From positions 1-33,780 of the forward strand of contig JBGTSB010000029.1 in the NCBI GenBank assembly GCA_041940525.1: a stretch of DNA of 33,780 nt, written 5' to 3'. A program made the position numbers and the translations under genes. Below, in pieces: positions 16,939 to 25,528 of the stretch; the stretch's first letter is position 1, and every line of letters starts with the position of its first letter. Origin of the DNA: JAKAXS01 sp041940525 (lineage in GTDB: Bacteria; Pseudomonadota; Alphaproteobacteria; Rhizobiales; Hyphomicrobiaceae). The notes under the pieces were generated by a model. That model had not been told where the DNA came from and did no database searches. It saw only the letters and a list, made by a program, of their open reading frames with translations.

Positions 16939-18192
16939 TCAAATCGTCATGCCGAGGTATCCGGCAACAGCAAATACGTCCTTGTCGCCGCGCCCACACA
17001 TGTTCATGACCAGCAGATTATCCTGCGGCAGCGTCGGTGCGAGCTTGGTGACATAACCCAGCGCGTGAGCCGGCTCTAACGCCGGAATAATACCCTCAAG
17101 CCGGGCACACAACTGAAACGCATCAAGCGCTTCTTTGTCGGTGATCGGTACGTACTGCACGCGGCCGCTATCCTTCAGCCAAGAATGCTCCGGCCCAACG
17201 CCCGGATAATCTAAGCCTGCTGAAATTGAGTGACCTTCCAGGATCTGCCCGTCGCCATCCTGGAGCAGATACGTCCGGTTACCGTGCAGAACGCCGGGCT
17301 TTCCACCGCTCATTGAAGCCGCGTGTCCGTTGTCAACATCAACACCATGCCCGCCAGCCTCTACGCCATAGATCGCGATACCATCATCATCCAGGAACGG
17401 GTGGAACAAGCCGATCGCGTTGGAGCCACCGCCAATGCACGCAACAAGCGTATCCGGCAAACGACCTTCGCGCTCCATCATCTGTTCGCGCGTTTCCTTA
17501 CCGATGACGGACTGAAAGTCGCGAACGAGTTCCGGATAAGGATGCGGCCCCGCCGCTGTGCCGATAATGTAGTAGGTGTCTTTGACGTTGGTGACCCAAT
17601 CTCGCAACGCCTCGTTCATAGCGTCCTTCAAGGTCCCAGCGCCGCTGGTGACCGCATTCACCTTAGCGTTCAACATGTGCATGCGCGCGACGTTCGGCGA
17701 CTGCCGCTTCACGTCCGTCGCTCCCATGAAGATCTCACACGGCAAACCGAACCGCGCACACACCGTTGCAACCGCGACGCCATGTTGGCCCGCTCCAGTC
17801 TCGGCGATGATCCGCGTCTTACCCATACGCCGCGCCAACTGAATCTGGCCAAGGCAGTTGTTGATCTTGTGAGAGCCGGTGTGGTTCAGCTCATCGCGCT
17901 TAAAATAAATCTTGGCGCCACCCGAGCCACCCTTTGATGCCGCGAGCTGGCGGAAGTGCTCAGTCAAACGCTCAGCATAATACAGCGGACTCGGCCGCCC
18001 CCCATAATGCGTCATCAGATCGGCGAGCTCAGCCTGAAAACCTGGATCAGCCTTAGCTTCGTTATATGCCTGCTCCAGATCAAGGATCAGCGGCATCAGC
18101 GTTTCGGCTACGAAGCGGCCGCCGAACAACCCGAAGTGGCCATCGTCATCCGGTCCGGTCCGGTAGCTGTTGATTTTCGCCTCGCCCGTCAT
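16939..18192 (-). CDS. trpB: Tryptophan synthase subunit beta
   Basis: 417 residues, a PLP enzyme that joins indole and L-serine to L-tryptophan. The PLP lysine is Lys109 in ELNHTGSHKINN. GAGQHGVAVATVCARFG, the phosphate-binding loop CIGGGSNAIGLFHPF and the SAGLDYPGVGPEHS block are all intact. GGAG five bases before the ATG fixes the start. It lies 42 bases behind trpF and 8 bases before trpA, so trpFBA is one unit. No leader peptide with Trp codons was seen in the trpF leader. Confidence 0.98.
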   Translation of the reverse strand: MTGEAKINSYRTGPDDDGHFGLFGGRFVAETLMPLILDLEQAYNEAKADPGFQAELADLMTHYGGRPSPLYYAERLTEHFRQLAASKGGSGGAKIYFKRDELNHTGSHKINNCLGQIQLARRMGKTRIIAETGAGQHGVAVATVCARFGLPCEIFMGATDVKRQSPNVARMHMLNAKVNAVTSGAGTLKDAMNEALRDWVTNVKDTYYIIGTAAGPHPYPELVRDFQSVIGKETREQMMEREGRLPDTLVACIGGGSNAIGLFHPFLDDDGIAIYGVEAGGHGVDVDNGHAASMSGGKPGVLHGNRTYLLQDGDGQILEGHSISAGLDYPGVGPEHSWLKDSGRVQYVPITDKEALDAFQLCARLEGIIPALEPAHALGYVTKLAPTLPQDNLLVMNMCGRGDKDVFAVAGYLGMTI

Positions 18193-18234
18193 GTCACTCC
18201 GTTCGCCAAACCGGCGCCTAGTCTCACGTAAATT

Positions 18235-18888
18235 TCAACGCGCCTCATTAGCGGTCTTTGCCGCCTGAAGGAAGCGCCGTATCAACTCTTCGTCCTTTTG
18301 GCCCGGGCTTAACTCAACACCCGAGGACACGTCTACCGCCAGCGCGCCCGTCTGCCGGATAGCCGAGGCTACATTATCGGGCGTTAAACCGCCTGATAGC
18401 ATATACGGCAGCCGGTCTTTCACGGATTGAAGCAGCTGCCAATCGAACACCTCACCGTTGCCACCTGGAAGTTTTGCTCCTGCGGGCGCCTTGGCGTCGT
18501 AGAGGATCACATCAGCGATGCCGGCATAGTTCAGAGCCTGGTGCGCATCCTCTTCCTCACGCACCTTGATCGCCTTCATCACGCGCCGCCCCGTCAAAGA
18601 ACGGATGGCCGCAACCCGCTCAGGCGTCTCACTGCCGTGCAACTGGATGACTTCCGGCGATACCGTCGCGACAACCTCGTTTACAAGCTCATCACTCGGG
18701 TCAACAAACAGCGCGACAACATCAGCCCGCCCTCGGGCCAAACCCCGCAAGGCTTGCGCCTGTGCCAGCTCGACATTGCGCGGGCTCGGCGGAAAGAACA
18801 CCAAGCCAACGTAGTCCGCGCCGGCATCAAGAGCTGCCTGCATCGTTGGCCCGGTCGTCAGACCGCATATTTTCACTTGAACAGACAT
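18235..18888 (-). CDS. trpF: Phosphoribosylanthranilate isomerase
   Basis: 217 residues, a single TIM-barrel enzyme that isomerises N-(5'-phosphoribosyl)anthranilate to CdRP in tryptophan synthesis. The first strand VKICGLTT carries the catalytic Cys8. VGLVFFPPSPRNV, VIQLHGSETPE, ILYDAK, LSGGLTPDNV and AVDVSSGVELSPGQKD follow in the family order. It is monofunctional (not fused to TrpC), as usual in alphaproteobacteria. The gene lies 63 bases behind the LapA-domain gene and starts the trpFBA set. The GGAAA upstream is a modest ribosome binding site. Confidence 0.97.
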   Translation of the reverse strand: MSVQVKICGLTTGPTMQAALDAGADYVGLVFFPPSPRNVELAQAQALRGLARGRADVVALFVDPSDELVNEVVATVSPEVIQLHGSETPERVAAIRSLTGRRVMKAIKVREEEDAHQALNYAGIADVILYDAKAPAGAKLPGGNGEVFDWQLLQSVKDRLPYMLSGGLTPDNVASAIRQTGALAVDVSSGVELSPGQKDEELIRRFLQAAKTANEAR

Positions 18889-18951
18889 AAGGATTTCCGG
18901 CGGGTACCGCCCGCAATAGCAATCGAAGCGCAGGTTCGCGAGGACGGCGGC

Positions 18952-19296
18952 TTAGCGGCTTGACGTCAACAGCGCCTTGTCGGCAACCATGGCATCGCGC
19001 TCGCGCGTCAAACGATCGGCCTCCGCATGCCAGCGCCGGGCCTCGTGCGTTTTTACGCGGGCGGAACGACGCCAATGCCCTTGCGTCATCCACGTTGCGA
19101 CGCCACCCAGCACCACGCCAATCAGCAGCGCACCGAACAAATAGGCGTAGAACGGAAGCATTAGCGACAGAACAGGATCGTCCGGCCGGAAAGGATCAAG
19201 CACAAGCTGAACCGAATGCCGATTGGCAATCGCCAGGGTCACCAGCAAAACAGCCGCGGGAAACGCGACTATGGTCCATGCGATCCGTCGCAGCAC
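18952..19296 (-). CDS. lapA: LapA-domain (DUF1049) inner-membrane protein
   Basis: 114 residues with two hydrophobic segments (about residues 6-24 and 42-67) and a basic, probably cytosolic coiled tail. IANRHSVQLVLDPF, following the first segment, is the recognisable LapA/DUF1049 signature. In E. coli LapA works with LapB in controlling LPS synthesis through LpxC. Here only the family is seen, and no lapB-like TPR protein is in the window. The start is a GTG at 19296 with GGAGGG six bases upstream. It lies 33 bases behind ihfB. The ihfB-lapA-trpF order recurs in alphaproteobacteria. Confidence 0.8.
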   Translation of the reverse strand: MLRRIAWTIVAFPAAVLLVTLAIANRHSVQLVLDPFRPDDPVLSLMLPFYAYLFGALLIGVVLGGVATWMTQGHWRRSARVKTHEARRWHAEADRLTRERDAMVADKALLTSSR

Positions 19297-19329
19297 GGTA
19301 CGCCCTCCAGTGTAGAATGCTCGAATGAG

Positions 19330-19629
19330 TTACGCCGGAACCTGTTCGGACTCGGAATTGAGCCGGTCGCGCAGCTCCTTACCTGTCTTGAAAAACGGAA
19401 CGTACTTCTCCGCGACAGGCACCGGCGCACCTGTTCGCGGGTTCCGGCCTTGACGAGCAGCCCTATGCTTCACCGTGAATGCGCCGAAACCACGCAGCTC
19501 CACCCGATCACCTCTTGCGAGGGCATCGACGATCTCATCGAAAACAACGTTGACGATCCGCTCCACATCGCGGTGATAGAGATGCGGATTGGCGGAAGCA
19601 ATTTTTTGAATCAGCTCTGACTTAATCAC
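19330..19629 (-). CDS. ihfB: Integration host factor subunit beta
   Basis: 99 residues from a GTG at 19629 (VIKSELIQKIAS). The longer frame reaches back into sppA and adds 78 residues without family resemblance, so it was rejected. The HU/IHF fold is clear: VELRGFGAFTVKHRAARQGRNPRTG includes the beta-ribbon arm with the DNA-intercalating proline, followed by KYVPFFKTGKELRDRLN. With IhfA it bends DNA at specific sites for replication, transcription and recombination. It begins 31 bases behind the sppA stop, within the same minus-strand series as rpsA, a neighbour also found in E. coli. Confidence 0.95.
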   Translation of the reverse strand: MIKSELIQKIASANPHLYHRDVERIVNVVFDEIVDALARGDRVELRGFGAFTVKHRAARQGRNPRTGAPVPVAEKYVPFFKTGKELRDRLNSESEQVPA

Positions 19630-19660
19630 GATTGGCCCCGAGGAAAGTACTGTAATAGCT

Positions 19661-20629
19661 TTACTTTTCGGAAGGGTGCCAAACCGAGAGAAGCCCGTCA
19701 AGACCAACTGTGCCAATCCGGCCATCTCCAGACAGCGCTTCAGCGATGGCACCGCCAGCCTCTCCAAAGGCGCTGCGGCCCAGACGGGCCAGCGCGCCCG
19801 CCCCCCAAAGGCCGGTCGGATCGGCCGAAGGCTTCCACTCAACCAGCTTAAGTTCAGCATCAACCCCTTGAGATTTCAGCCAATTTAGCGCCTCTTCCTC
19901 GCCACCCACCTGGTCGACAAGCTTGTGTTGCAGAGCCTCCCGGCCAGAATAAACCCGCCCTGAGCGTAAGCCTGGTATGGCGCTGGCCCGAATTCTGCGC
20001 CGGTTCTCGACAAGCGAGACAAACCAGCGGTTGCTTTCCTCGATCATCTCCCGCGTAACTTGCCGGGTACGCTCGTCCATCGGCTCGAATGGATTGGGAG
20101 ACGCCTTCAGATCACCGCTCTTGATGGTGTGCATTTTCACGCCGATCTTTTCCAGCAGCTGGTCGACCTGCGGCCACTGGATCAGAACGCCCACCGAGCC
20201 CGTGATCGTATTGCCACGCGCCACAATATGGTCGGTGCCCAACCCCGCGATGTACCCGGCTGACGCCGCCACGGTTCCGAACTGCGCGACAACCGGCTTT
20301 TTCATCGATACATCGCGCAAAGCCTCAAACAGGCTCTCGCCGCCCGTCGTCGTACCGCCTGGGCTGTTAATGTAAACAAGGATAGCGCGAACGTTATCCG
20401 ACTTCCCTGCCTTCTTTATCAATTTGAGCTTATCGCGATCCTCGGTAATCGCGCCCTCAATGGAAACGCGTGCAATATGCGGCGTTTGCGTGAGTTCGCC
20501 CAAGGTCTCGTTACCCGCGAGCAGTCCGCCCACCACCAGCAGAACCGCGATCACGCCTAGCGTACGCCAGAAACTCAAGCGGCGGCGCAGGCGGCGCCTC
20601 TCCAACAAGGCTTCGGTTTCAAGGCTCAT
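19661..20629 (-). CDS. sppA: Signal peptide peptidase SppA, short form
   Basis: 322 residues from the ATG at 20629, which has GGAG seven bases upstream; a frame to 20725 adds an unlikely 32 residues. A basic N-terminus and a single membrane anchor (about residues 20-38) precede an S49 peptidase domain exposed to the periplasm. The catalytic serine is Ser123 in GTVAASAGYIAG and the general-base lysine is Lys175 in SGDLKASP. YINSPGGTTTGGE forms the oxyanion region. It degrades leftover signal peptides in the membrane. The single-domain length matches the short SppA group rather than the double-length E. coli enzyme. It lies between rpsA and ihfB, separated from rpsA by a terminator. Confidence 0.94.
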   Translation of the reverse strand: MSLETEALLERRRLRRRLSFWRTLGVIAVLLVVGGLLAGNETLGELTQTPHIARVSIEGAITEDRDKLKLIKKAGKSDNVRAILVYINSPGGTTTGGESLFEALRDVSMKKPVVAQFGTVAASAGYIAGLGTDHIVARGNTITGSVGVLIQWPQVDQLLEKIGVKMHTIKSGDLKASPNPFEPMDERTRQVTREMIEESNRWFVSLVENRRRIRASAIPGLRSGRVYSGREALQHKLVDQVGGEEEALNWLKSQGVDAELKLVEWKPSADPTGLWGAGALARLGRSAFGEAGGAIAEALSGDGRIGTVGLDGLLSVWHPSEK

Positions 20630-20730
20630 CAATAACTCCGGATCAGGACATAAGGCACCGATAGAGCCAGCGTCGCAGCCTGTCGGCACCCTATCAACAT
20701 AGTAGCCTGAGCCCGCCGCCTTCAACTCCC

Positions 20731-20768
20731 AAAAAAACGAGCGCCGGAAAGGTTCCCCTCCCCGGCGC
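20731..20768 (-). terminator. Rho-independent terminator of rpsA
   Basis: On the minus strand a stem of GCGCCGG and CCGGCGC (20762-20768 with 20741-20747) and a GG-rich inner part are followed by TCG and seven Ts (20731-20737 as A on the plus strand). It lies 35 bases behind the rpsA stop and should insulate rpsA from sppA. Confidence 0.9.
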
Positions 20769-20802
20769 CTAGATCGTGATTAACCGTCGCTAACGCTCTC
20801 GC

Positions 20803-22530
20803 TTACGACTGTTCCTCATCGTCGGCGTCATCATCACGCTTCTTGATGGCCGCCTTGAAGATGTCACCAAGCGAAGCGCCCGAGTCCGAAGAACCGTACT
20901 GAGCCACGGCCTGCTTCTCTTCGGAAATTTCAAGCTGCTTGATCGAAACATTGATGCGACGTGCCGCTTTGTCGACACCAGCAACAGCCGCGTCGACCTT
21001 CTGGCCGACCGAGAAACGTTCCGGACGCTGTTCGGAACGGTCACGCGACAAGTCAGAGCGCTTAACGAACGTCGTCATTTCAGTATCGGCGATCTTCACC
21101 TCGATACCATTCTCCTGCACGGCAACGACCTCGCAGGTGACCTGATCGCCCTTCTTGTACTTGGCCAGCTCATCGGCTGGATCGCCGCCAAGCTGCTTGA
21201 TGCCAAGCGAGATGCGCTCCTTGGAGCTGTCGACATCAAGAACGATGGCCTGAACGTTGTCGCCCTTCTTGTAGTCCTTGATGGCTTCCTCGCCGGCCTT
21301 CTGCCAATCGAGGTCGGACAAGTGCACCATGCCGTCCACACCGTTATCCAGCCCAATGAACAGACCGAATTCAGTGATGTTACGGATCGGGCCTTCAACG
21401 GTGGAGCCCTTCGGATGCTGAGCCAGGAACGCATCCCAAGGATTGTCCTGCGTCTGCTTCAAGCCAAGCGAAATACGGCGCTTGTTCGGGTCCACTTCAA
21501 GAACCTGAACTTCAACCTGCTGGCTGGTCGAAACGATCTTACCAGGGTGAACGTTCTTCTTGGTCCAGCTCATTTCCGAAACGTGGATTAAGCCTTCAAC
21601 ACCAGGCTCAAGCTCAACGAACGCGCCGTAGTCAGCGATGTTCGTAACCGTGCCCGTGAAGCGCGCGCCAATCGGATACTTCGCTTCGATCGCCTGCCAC
21701 GGGTCAGCCTGCAGCTGCTTGATGCCAAGGGAGATACGCTGGGTCTCCGGGTTAATGCGAATGATCTGCACCTTCACCGTGTCGCCGACGTTCAAGATCT
21801 CGGATGGATGGTTCACGCGACGCCAAGCCATGTCGGTCACGTGCAACAGGCCGTCGATGCCGCCAAGATCGATAAACGCACCGTAATCGGTGATGTTCTT
21901 GACCAGCCCTTCGATAACCTGACCTTCCGCAAGGCGCGCGACGATGTCGGCACGCTGTTCGGCGCGGGTCTCTTCCAAGACAGAGCGGCGGGAAACAACG
22001 ATGTTTCCGCGACGGCGATCCATCTTCAAGATCTGGAACGGCTGTTCCTGATGCATCAACGGGCCGATGTCGCGAACAGGGCGGATATCCACCTGGCTGC
22101 CCGGCAAGAAGGCGACGGCACCGTCGAGGTCAACGGTGAAGCCACCCTTGACCTTGTTGAAGATGACGCCCTTCACCTTCTCGTTCTTCTCGAAATTCTT
22201 TTCAAGGCGCACCCAGCTCTCTTCGCGGCGAGCCTTGTCACGAGACAAAACCGCTTCGCCAAGAGCGTTCTCAACACGCTCCAGGTAAACCTCGACTTCG
22301 TCGCCGATCGTGAGGCCACCATCCTTCGCCGATGGCGAGAACTCGCGTACCGGAACGCGGCCTTCCATCTTCAGACCGACGTCGATAACGGCCAGATCCT
22401 TCTCAAGGCCAACGACCTTGCCTTTAACAACGGTGCCTTCAAACACATCGTCCTTCGCCAGGCTTTCAGCCAACATGGCGGCGAATTCTTCGCGCGATGG
22501 ATTGAGGTCTTTTGCTACTTCAGCGCTCAT
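20803..22530 (-). CDS. rpsA: 30S ribosomal protein S1
   Basis: 575 residues with six S1 (OB-fold) repeats starting near residues 30, 113, 199, 284, 371 and 458. Repeats 3 to 6 are the most regular, each with a GAFVELEPGVEGLIHVSEMSW-like strand pattern. The protein binds mRNA on the small subunit and helps start translation of structured messages. AGGAG lies seven bases before the ATG. The C-terminus ends in an acidic tail. Gene order cmk-rpsA-(sppA)-ihfB is typical of proteobacteria. A 198-base gap to cmk gives room for its own promoter and leader, expected for a highly made protein that represses its own translation in E. coli. Confidence 0.98.
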   Translation of the reverse strand: MSAEVAKDLNPSREEFAAMLAESLAKDDVFEGTVVKGKVVGLEKDLAVIDVGLKMEGRVPVREFSPSAKDGGLTIGDEVEVYLERVENALGEAVLSRDKARREESWVRLEKNFEKNEKVKGVIFNKVKGGFTVDLDGAVAFLPGSQVDIRPVRDIGPLMHQEQPFQILKMDRRRGNIVVSRRSVLEETRAEQRADIVARLAEGQVIEGLVKNITDYGAFIDLGGIDGLLHVTDMAWRRVNHPSEILNVGDTVKVQIIRINPETQRISLGIKQLQADPWQAIEAKYPIGARFTGTVTNIADYGAFVELEPGVEGLIHVSEMSWTKKNVHPGKIVSTSQQVEVQVLEVDPNKRRISLGLKQTQDNPWDAFLAQHPKGSTVEGPIRNITEFGLFIGLDNGVDGMVHLSDLDWQKAGEEAIKDYKKGDNVQAIVLDVDSSKERISLGIKQLGGDPADELAKYKKGDQVTCEVVAVQENGIEVKIADTEMTTFVKRSDLSRDRSEQRPERFSVGQKVDAAVAGVDKAARRINVSIKQLEISEEKQAVAQYGSSDSGASLGDIFKAAIKKRDDDADDEEQS

Positions 22531-22700
22531 TCGTGCTCCTAATAAATACAGATGCGCGCCAGCGGTGCGTGACGCGCCGGCGCAGGGTTTGTTCAGTGAT
22601 GCTCATGGGGTATGCGGGCGCTCAGTGGCGGCCGCAGTTCACCTGTCAGCAAGTTCGGTTGATTTTGGTCGCGTCCGCTGGATGAAGCGCTTTGGCCCCG

Positions 22701-22735
22701 CCAGTACAGTTTCGGGATTGTCAAATCCCTACTGG
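22701..22735 (-). terminator. Stem-loop at the 3' end of cmk
   Basis: CCAGTA (22701-22706) and TACTGG (22730-22735) enclose a second perfect hairpin GGGATT-GTCA-AATCCC (22715-22730). The structure overlaps the cmk stop codon. No T tract follows on the minus strand, so it may be an RNA-stabilising or attenuating hairpin rather than a true terminator. Confidence 0.45.
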
Positions 22736-23409
22736 CCGATCTTCCTCTTGATCAATCCGACAGCGGCGTCGAATGCGGCTTCTATATCCAATGCCGTGGT
22801 ATCGAGCAAGTCAGCATCGTCAGCCATTTTCATCGGCGACGAGGATCTGCCAGCATCACGCTCGTCACGCAGGCGGATATCAGCCAGAACCGCCTCATAA
22901 GTGACTGGTTCTCCAGACAATTCTAATCCGCGCGCCTGGAGTTCCGTAAACCGGCGCTTGGCCCGCTCTTCCGTGCTCGCGGTAACAAATATTTTTACAT
23001 CCGCACCCGGACAGACCACAGTTCCGATATCACGGCCATCTAGAACTGCCCCCGGCAACTGGCGGGAAAACGCCCGCTGATAGGCCAAGAGCGCCGCGCG
23101 GACATGGGGAATTCGGGCAACGATCGACGCTGCGTCGCCAGCCCCGCGCCCCCTCAATTCAGGATCATCAAACGTGAATGGATCGAGCGCCCGCGCATAA
23201 CAAACGCCGGCCCAGCCATCATCCAGCCGCCAGCCCTTGGCCGCCACATCCCGCGCCACGGCCCGGTAGAGCAAGCCCGTATCAAGCACCGGAAATCCGA
23301 AGTGCTGCCCGATCCGCTTGGCCAGCGTGCCCTTGCCGGAAGCCGCCGGCCCATCAATCGCGATCACAATGCCAGCACCGGGCGGACGTTTGCCCGCCGC
23401 CTCAGACAT
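22729..23409 (-). CDS. cmk: Cytidylate kinase
   Basis: 226 residues from the ATG at 23409. The enzyme phosphorylates CMP and dCMP with ATP. The P-loop IDGPAASGKGT (Lys26) starts the fold; LDTGLLYRAVA (CMP-site tyrosine region), DGRDIGTVVCPGADVKIF and the lid RDERDAGRSSSPM follow. The start overlaps the aroA stop by 8 bases, consistent with coupling. A TTG four codons upstream is possible but weak. aroA-cmk-rpsA is a widely conserved order. Confidence 0.96.
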   Translation of the reverse strand: MSEAAGKRPPGAGIVIAIDGPAASGKGTLAKRIGQHFGFPVLDTGLLYRAVARDVAAKGWRLDDGWAGVCYARALDPFTFDDPELRGRGAGDAASIVARIPHVRAALLAYQRAFSRQLPGAVLDGRDIGTVVCPGADVKIFVTASTEERAKRRFTELQARGLELSGEPVTYEAVLADIRLRDERDAGRSSSPMKMADDADLLDTTALDIEAAFDAAVGLIKRKIGQ

Positions 23410-24757
23410 AGGCCGCCCCAAGGGTCTCCATCAGGCTCTTAAACTCAGGAAAGCTCGTCGCGATCATAGAAGCGTCATCAATCCCGATTGGAGCCTCGCT
23501 AGCCAGTCCCATCGTCAAGAACGCCATGGCGATCCGATGATCCATCTGCGTCTCGACCATGCCGCCGCCAGGCACCTGCCCTGTCCCCTCGACAATCAGC
23601 TTGTCGCCGTCCGCACGCGCGACCACACCGTTGGCAATCAACGCTTCCGCCGTGGCTGTCAGCCGGTCGCTTTCCTTCACCTTGAGCTCTTCCAGCCCCT
23701 CCATCCGGGTCGCCCCCTCCGCATAGCCGGCTACGGCCGCCAGAACAGGGTACTCGTCAATCATGCTGGGGGCCCGCTGGGCCGGAATCTCGACGCCCTT
23801 TAGCGTAGAGTAACGCGCGCGAATATCCGCGATCGGCTCGCCACCCTCCTCGCGCTCATTCTCGAATGAAACGTCGGCGCCCATCTCCTGCAAAGTCGTG
23901 TAAAAGCCCGTTCGCGTCGGGTTGACCAGCACGCCCTCGACCAAAATATCAGAACCTGGCACGATCACAGCGGCAGCCACCAGAAACGCCGCCGAACTCG
24001 GGTCACCCGGCACTGTTACGTCCTGGCCCGTCAGCTCGGCATCACCTGAAACCGTAATCCGCTGCCCGCCGCCATCTTCCGGCTCAACGGAAACATCGGC
24101 CCCAAAGTAGCGCAGCATGCGCTCGGTATGATCCCGCGTCGCCTCGCGCTCAATCACAGAGGTCTCGCCCGCCGTTCCAAGCCCGGCGAGCAAAACGGCG
24201 GACTTCACCTGCGCCGACGGCACCGGCAGCTCATACGTGATCGGCACCAGCCGCGACGACCCCGTCACAGTCAGCGGCAACGTTTCTTGATTGCCTGCCG
24301 TCTGCAAACCCATCTGGCGCAGTGGCTTGAGCACGCGGCTCATCGGCCGGCGCGACAGTGAGGCATCGCCCTGAAGCGTCACGGTCATGTCGTGCGCGGC
24401 GATCAAACCCAGCATCAGACGTGTCGACGTGCCGGAATTGCCAAGGTCCAACGCGCTACCCGGCTGCTGCAAGCCGCCAACACCGCGGCCCTTCACCTCC
24501 CATTGCGCCCCGGATCTTTGCGCCGGCGCACCCAGCGCCGTGACGGCCGCCGCCGTGTTGAGCACGTCCTCGGCTTCAAGCAGCCCCGAAATCCGCGTCA
24601 CGCCAGTCGCGATCGCGCCGAACATCAGCGCCCGGTGCGAAATCGACTTATCGCCGGGAACACGGGTTCGGCCTTTCAGTGGACCGGCCTTTTTGGTGGA
24701 TAGGGGTTTGGGCTGCGGCGATTGGGACAAGGTCTGCGCCTCTGCGGTTATTGGCAC
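23402..24757 (-). CDS. aroA: 3-phosphoshikimate 1-carboxyvinyltransferase (EPSP synthase), class II-like
   Basis: 451 residues. It joins shikimate 3-phosphate and PEP in the sixth shikimate step, feeding the trp genes downstream. Seen: RVPGDKSISHRALM, LDLGNSGTSTRLMLG, LSRRPMSRVLKPLRQMG, REATRDHTERMLRYFG and VKESDRLTATAEAL. The RPM and RDHTERML blocks resemble class II enzymes such as Agrobacterium CP4. The glycine of GNSGT is Gly rather than the CP4 alanine, so natural glyphosate insensitivity cannot be predicted from that residue. The start is a GTG at 24757 with no clear ribosome binding site; the first ~22 residues are not conserved, so a later start is possible. Its promoter should lie in the 179-base divergent gap shared with the FYDLN-acid gene. 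Confidence 0.95.
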   Translation of the reverse strand: MPITAEAQTLSQSPQPKPLSTKKAGPLKGRTRVPGDKSISHRALMFGAIATGVTRISGLLEAEDVLNTAAAVTALGAPAQRSGAQWEVKGRGVGGLQQPGSALDLGNSGTSTRLMLGLIAAHDMTVTLQGDASLSRRPMSRVLKPLRQMGLQTAGNQETLPLTVTGSSRLVPITYELPVPSAQVKSAVLLAGLGTAGETSVIEREATRDHTERMLRYFGADVSVEPEDGGGQRITVSGDAELTGQDVTVPGDPSSAAFLVAAAVIVPGSDILVEGVLVNPTRTGFYTTLQEMGADVSFENEREEGGEPIADIRARYSTLKGVEIPAQRAPSMIDEYPVLAAVAGYAEGATRMEGLEELKVKESDRLTATAEALIANGVVARADGDKLIVEGTGQVPGGGMVETQMDHRIAMAFLTMGLASEAPIGIDDASMIATSFPEFKSLMETLGAAYV

Positions 24758-24936
24758 GCTAAAATCTGATAGCGCCCAGCTTTTTCAGCTTGTGCCCCCC
24801 GGCATAGACCCGATGCGCCGATCTGTGTCAACGCCACCACACAATTCGAAGCACTCATTTTGGCAAATGCATTTTGACAGCGCCTTTGGCATATGGCAGA
24901 CCGCATTCAAATCTCTGAAATTCGAAGGTCACCAGC

Positions 24937-25311
24937 ATGTCCACCAAGCAAGCGCGCGGGACGAAGCGCACCTGCCAAAGCGCCGAATGCGATGCACGGT
25001 TCTATGATTTGAACCGTGATCCGATCATTTGCCCAATCTGCGGCACCGTCTATGAACTGGCCTCCGGGCCCGTTCCCACGCCAGCCGACGAAAAACCGGC
25101 CCGCAAGCCGCCGAAAGCCGACAGCCCGCCGAAATCCGAAGACGAGACGGATGATTCGGAAGAGGATACGCTGGACGATATCGATACCGGCGATGACGGC
25201 GAAGATATCGCCGACGACGGTGACGAAACGTTCCTGGAAGAAGACGAAGAAGAAGGCGGCGACGTCTCTGGCATCGTAGCCGTGAAAGACGGCGACGAAG
25301 ACGAGACCTAA
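24937..25311 (+). CDS. FYDLN-acid family protein (TIGR02300)
   Basis: 124 residues of an uncharacterised alphaproteobacterial family. The N-terminal 45 residues form a small zinc ribbon with Cys13-x4-Cys18 and Cys32-x2-Cys35, around the signature DARFYDLNRDPIICPICG. The rest is a very acidic, low-complexity tail that is almost certainly disordered. The function is unknown; the zinc ribbon resembles those in RNA polymerase and ribosome-linked factors, but no role is established. GAAGG lies eight bases before the ATG. It is divergent from aroA and precedes tRNA-Ala, the usual location in related genomes. Confidence 0.92.
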   Translation: MSTKQARGTKRTCQSAECDARFYDLNRDPIICPICGTVYELASGPVPTPADEKPARKPPKADSPPKSEDETDDSEEDTLDDIDTGDDGEDIADDGDETFLEEDEEEGGDVSGIVAVKDGDEDET

Positions 25312-25337
25312 TCGAGGCTTGCGCCACGCAAAATTCA

Positions 25338-25416
25338 AGGCCGGGAAAGCTCTAGACTGAGCCAAAAACAGGCTTGCAGTTTGGCCGCTCCCGGCCTAAT
25401 GAAACGTCTCTTTTTT
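25338..25416 (+). terminator. Possible long-looped terminator behind the FYDLN-acid gene
   Basis: AGGCCGGGA (25338-25346) is exactly complementary to TCCCGGCCT (25389-25397). The 42-base loop holds a smaller AGCC/GGCT hairpin. A six-T run follows at 25411-25416, but 13 bases after the stem, so termination is uncertain. It could also be a tRNA upstream structure. Confidence 0.35.
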
Positions 25417-25452
25417 CGGGCCGCCAGTAAGGCCGCCCGCATCCCAAGGTTC

Positions 25453-25528
<76 letters not shown>

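Noticed and set aside
16931..16999. N-terminal extension of trpA
   Set aside because: It overlaps the trpB end; the family begins near the ATG at 16930, which follows trpB by 8 bases.
19630..19863. N-terminal extension of ihfB by 78 residues
   Set aside because: It overlaps the sppA 3' end, has no resemblance to HU/IHF, and the family length fits the GTG at 19629.
21808..22542. A 244-codon plus-strand frame opposite rpsA, and similar ones at 16340-17056 and 17323-17937 opposite the trp genes
   Set aside because: All lie inside well-identified genes on the other strand and show no protein-like features.
24874..24879. TTGACA as a -35 box for the FYDLN-acid gene
   Set aside because: No TATAAT-like box is found 16-18 bases downstream; a single hexamer is too weak to call.
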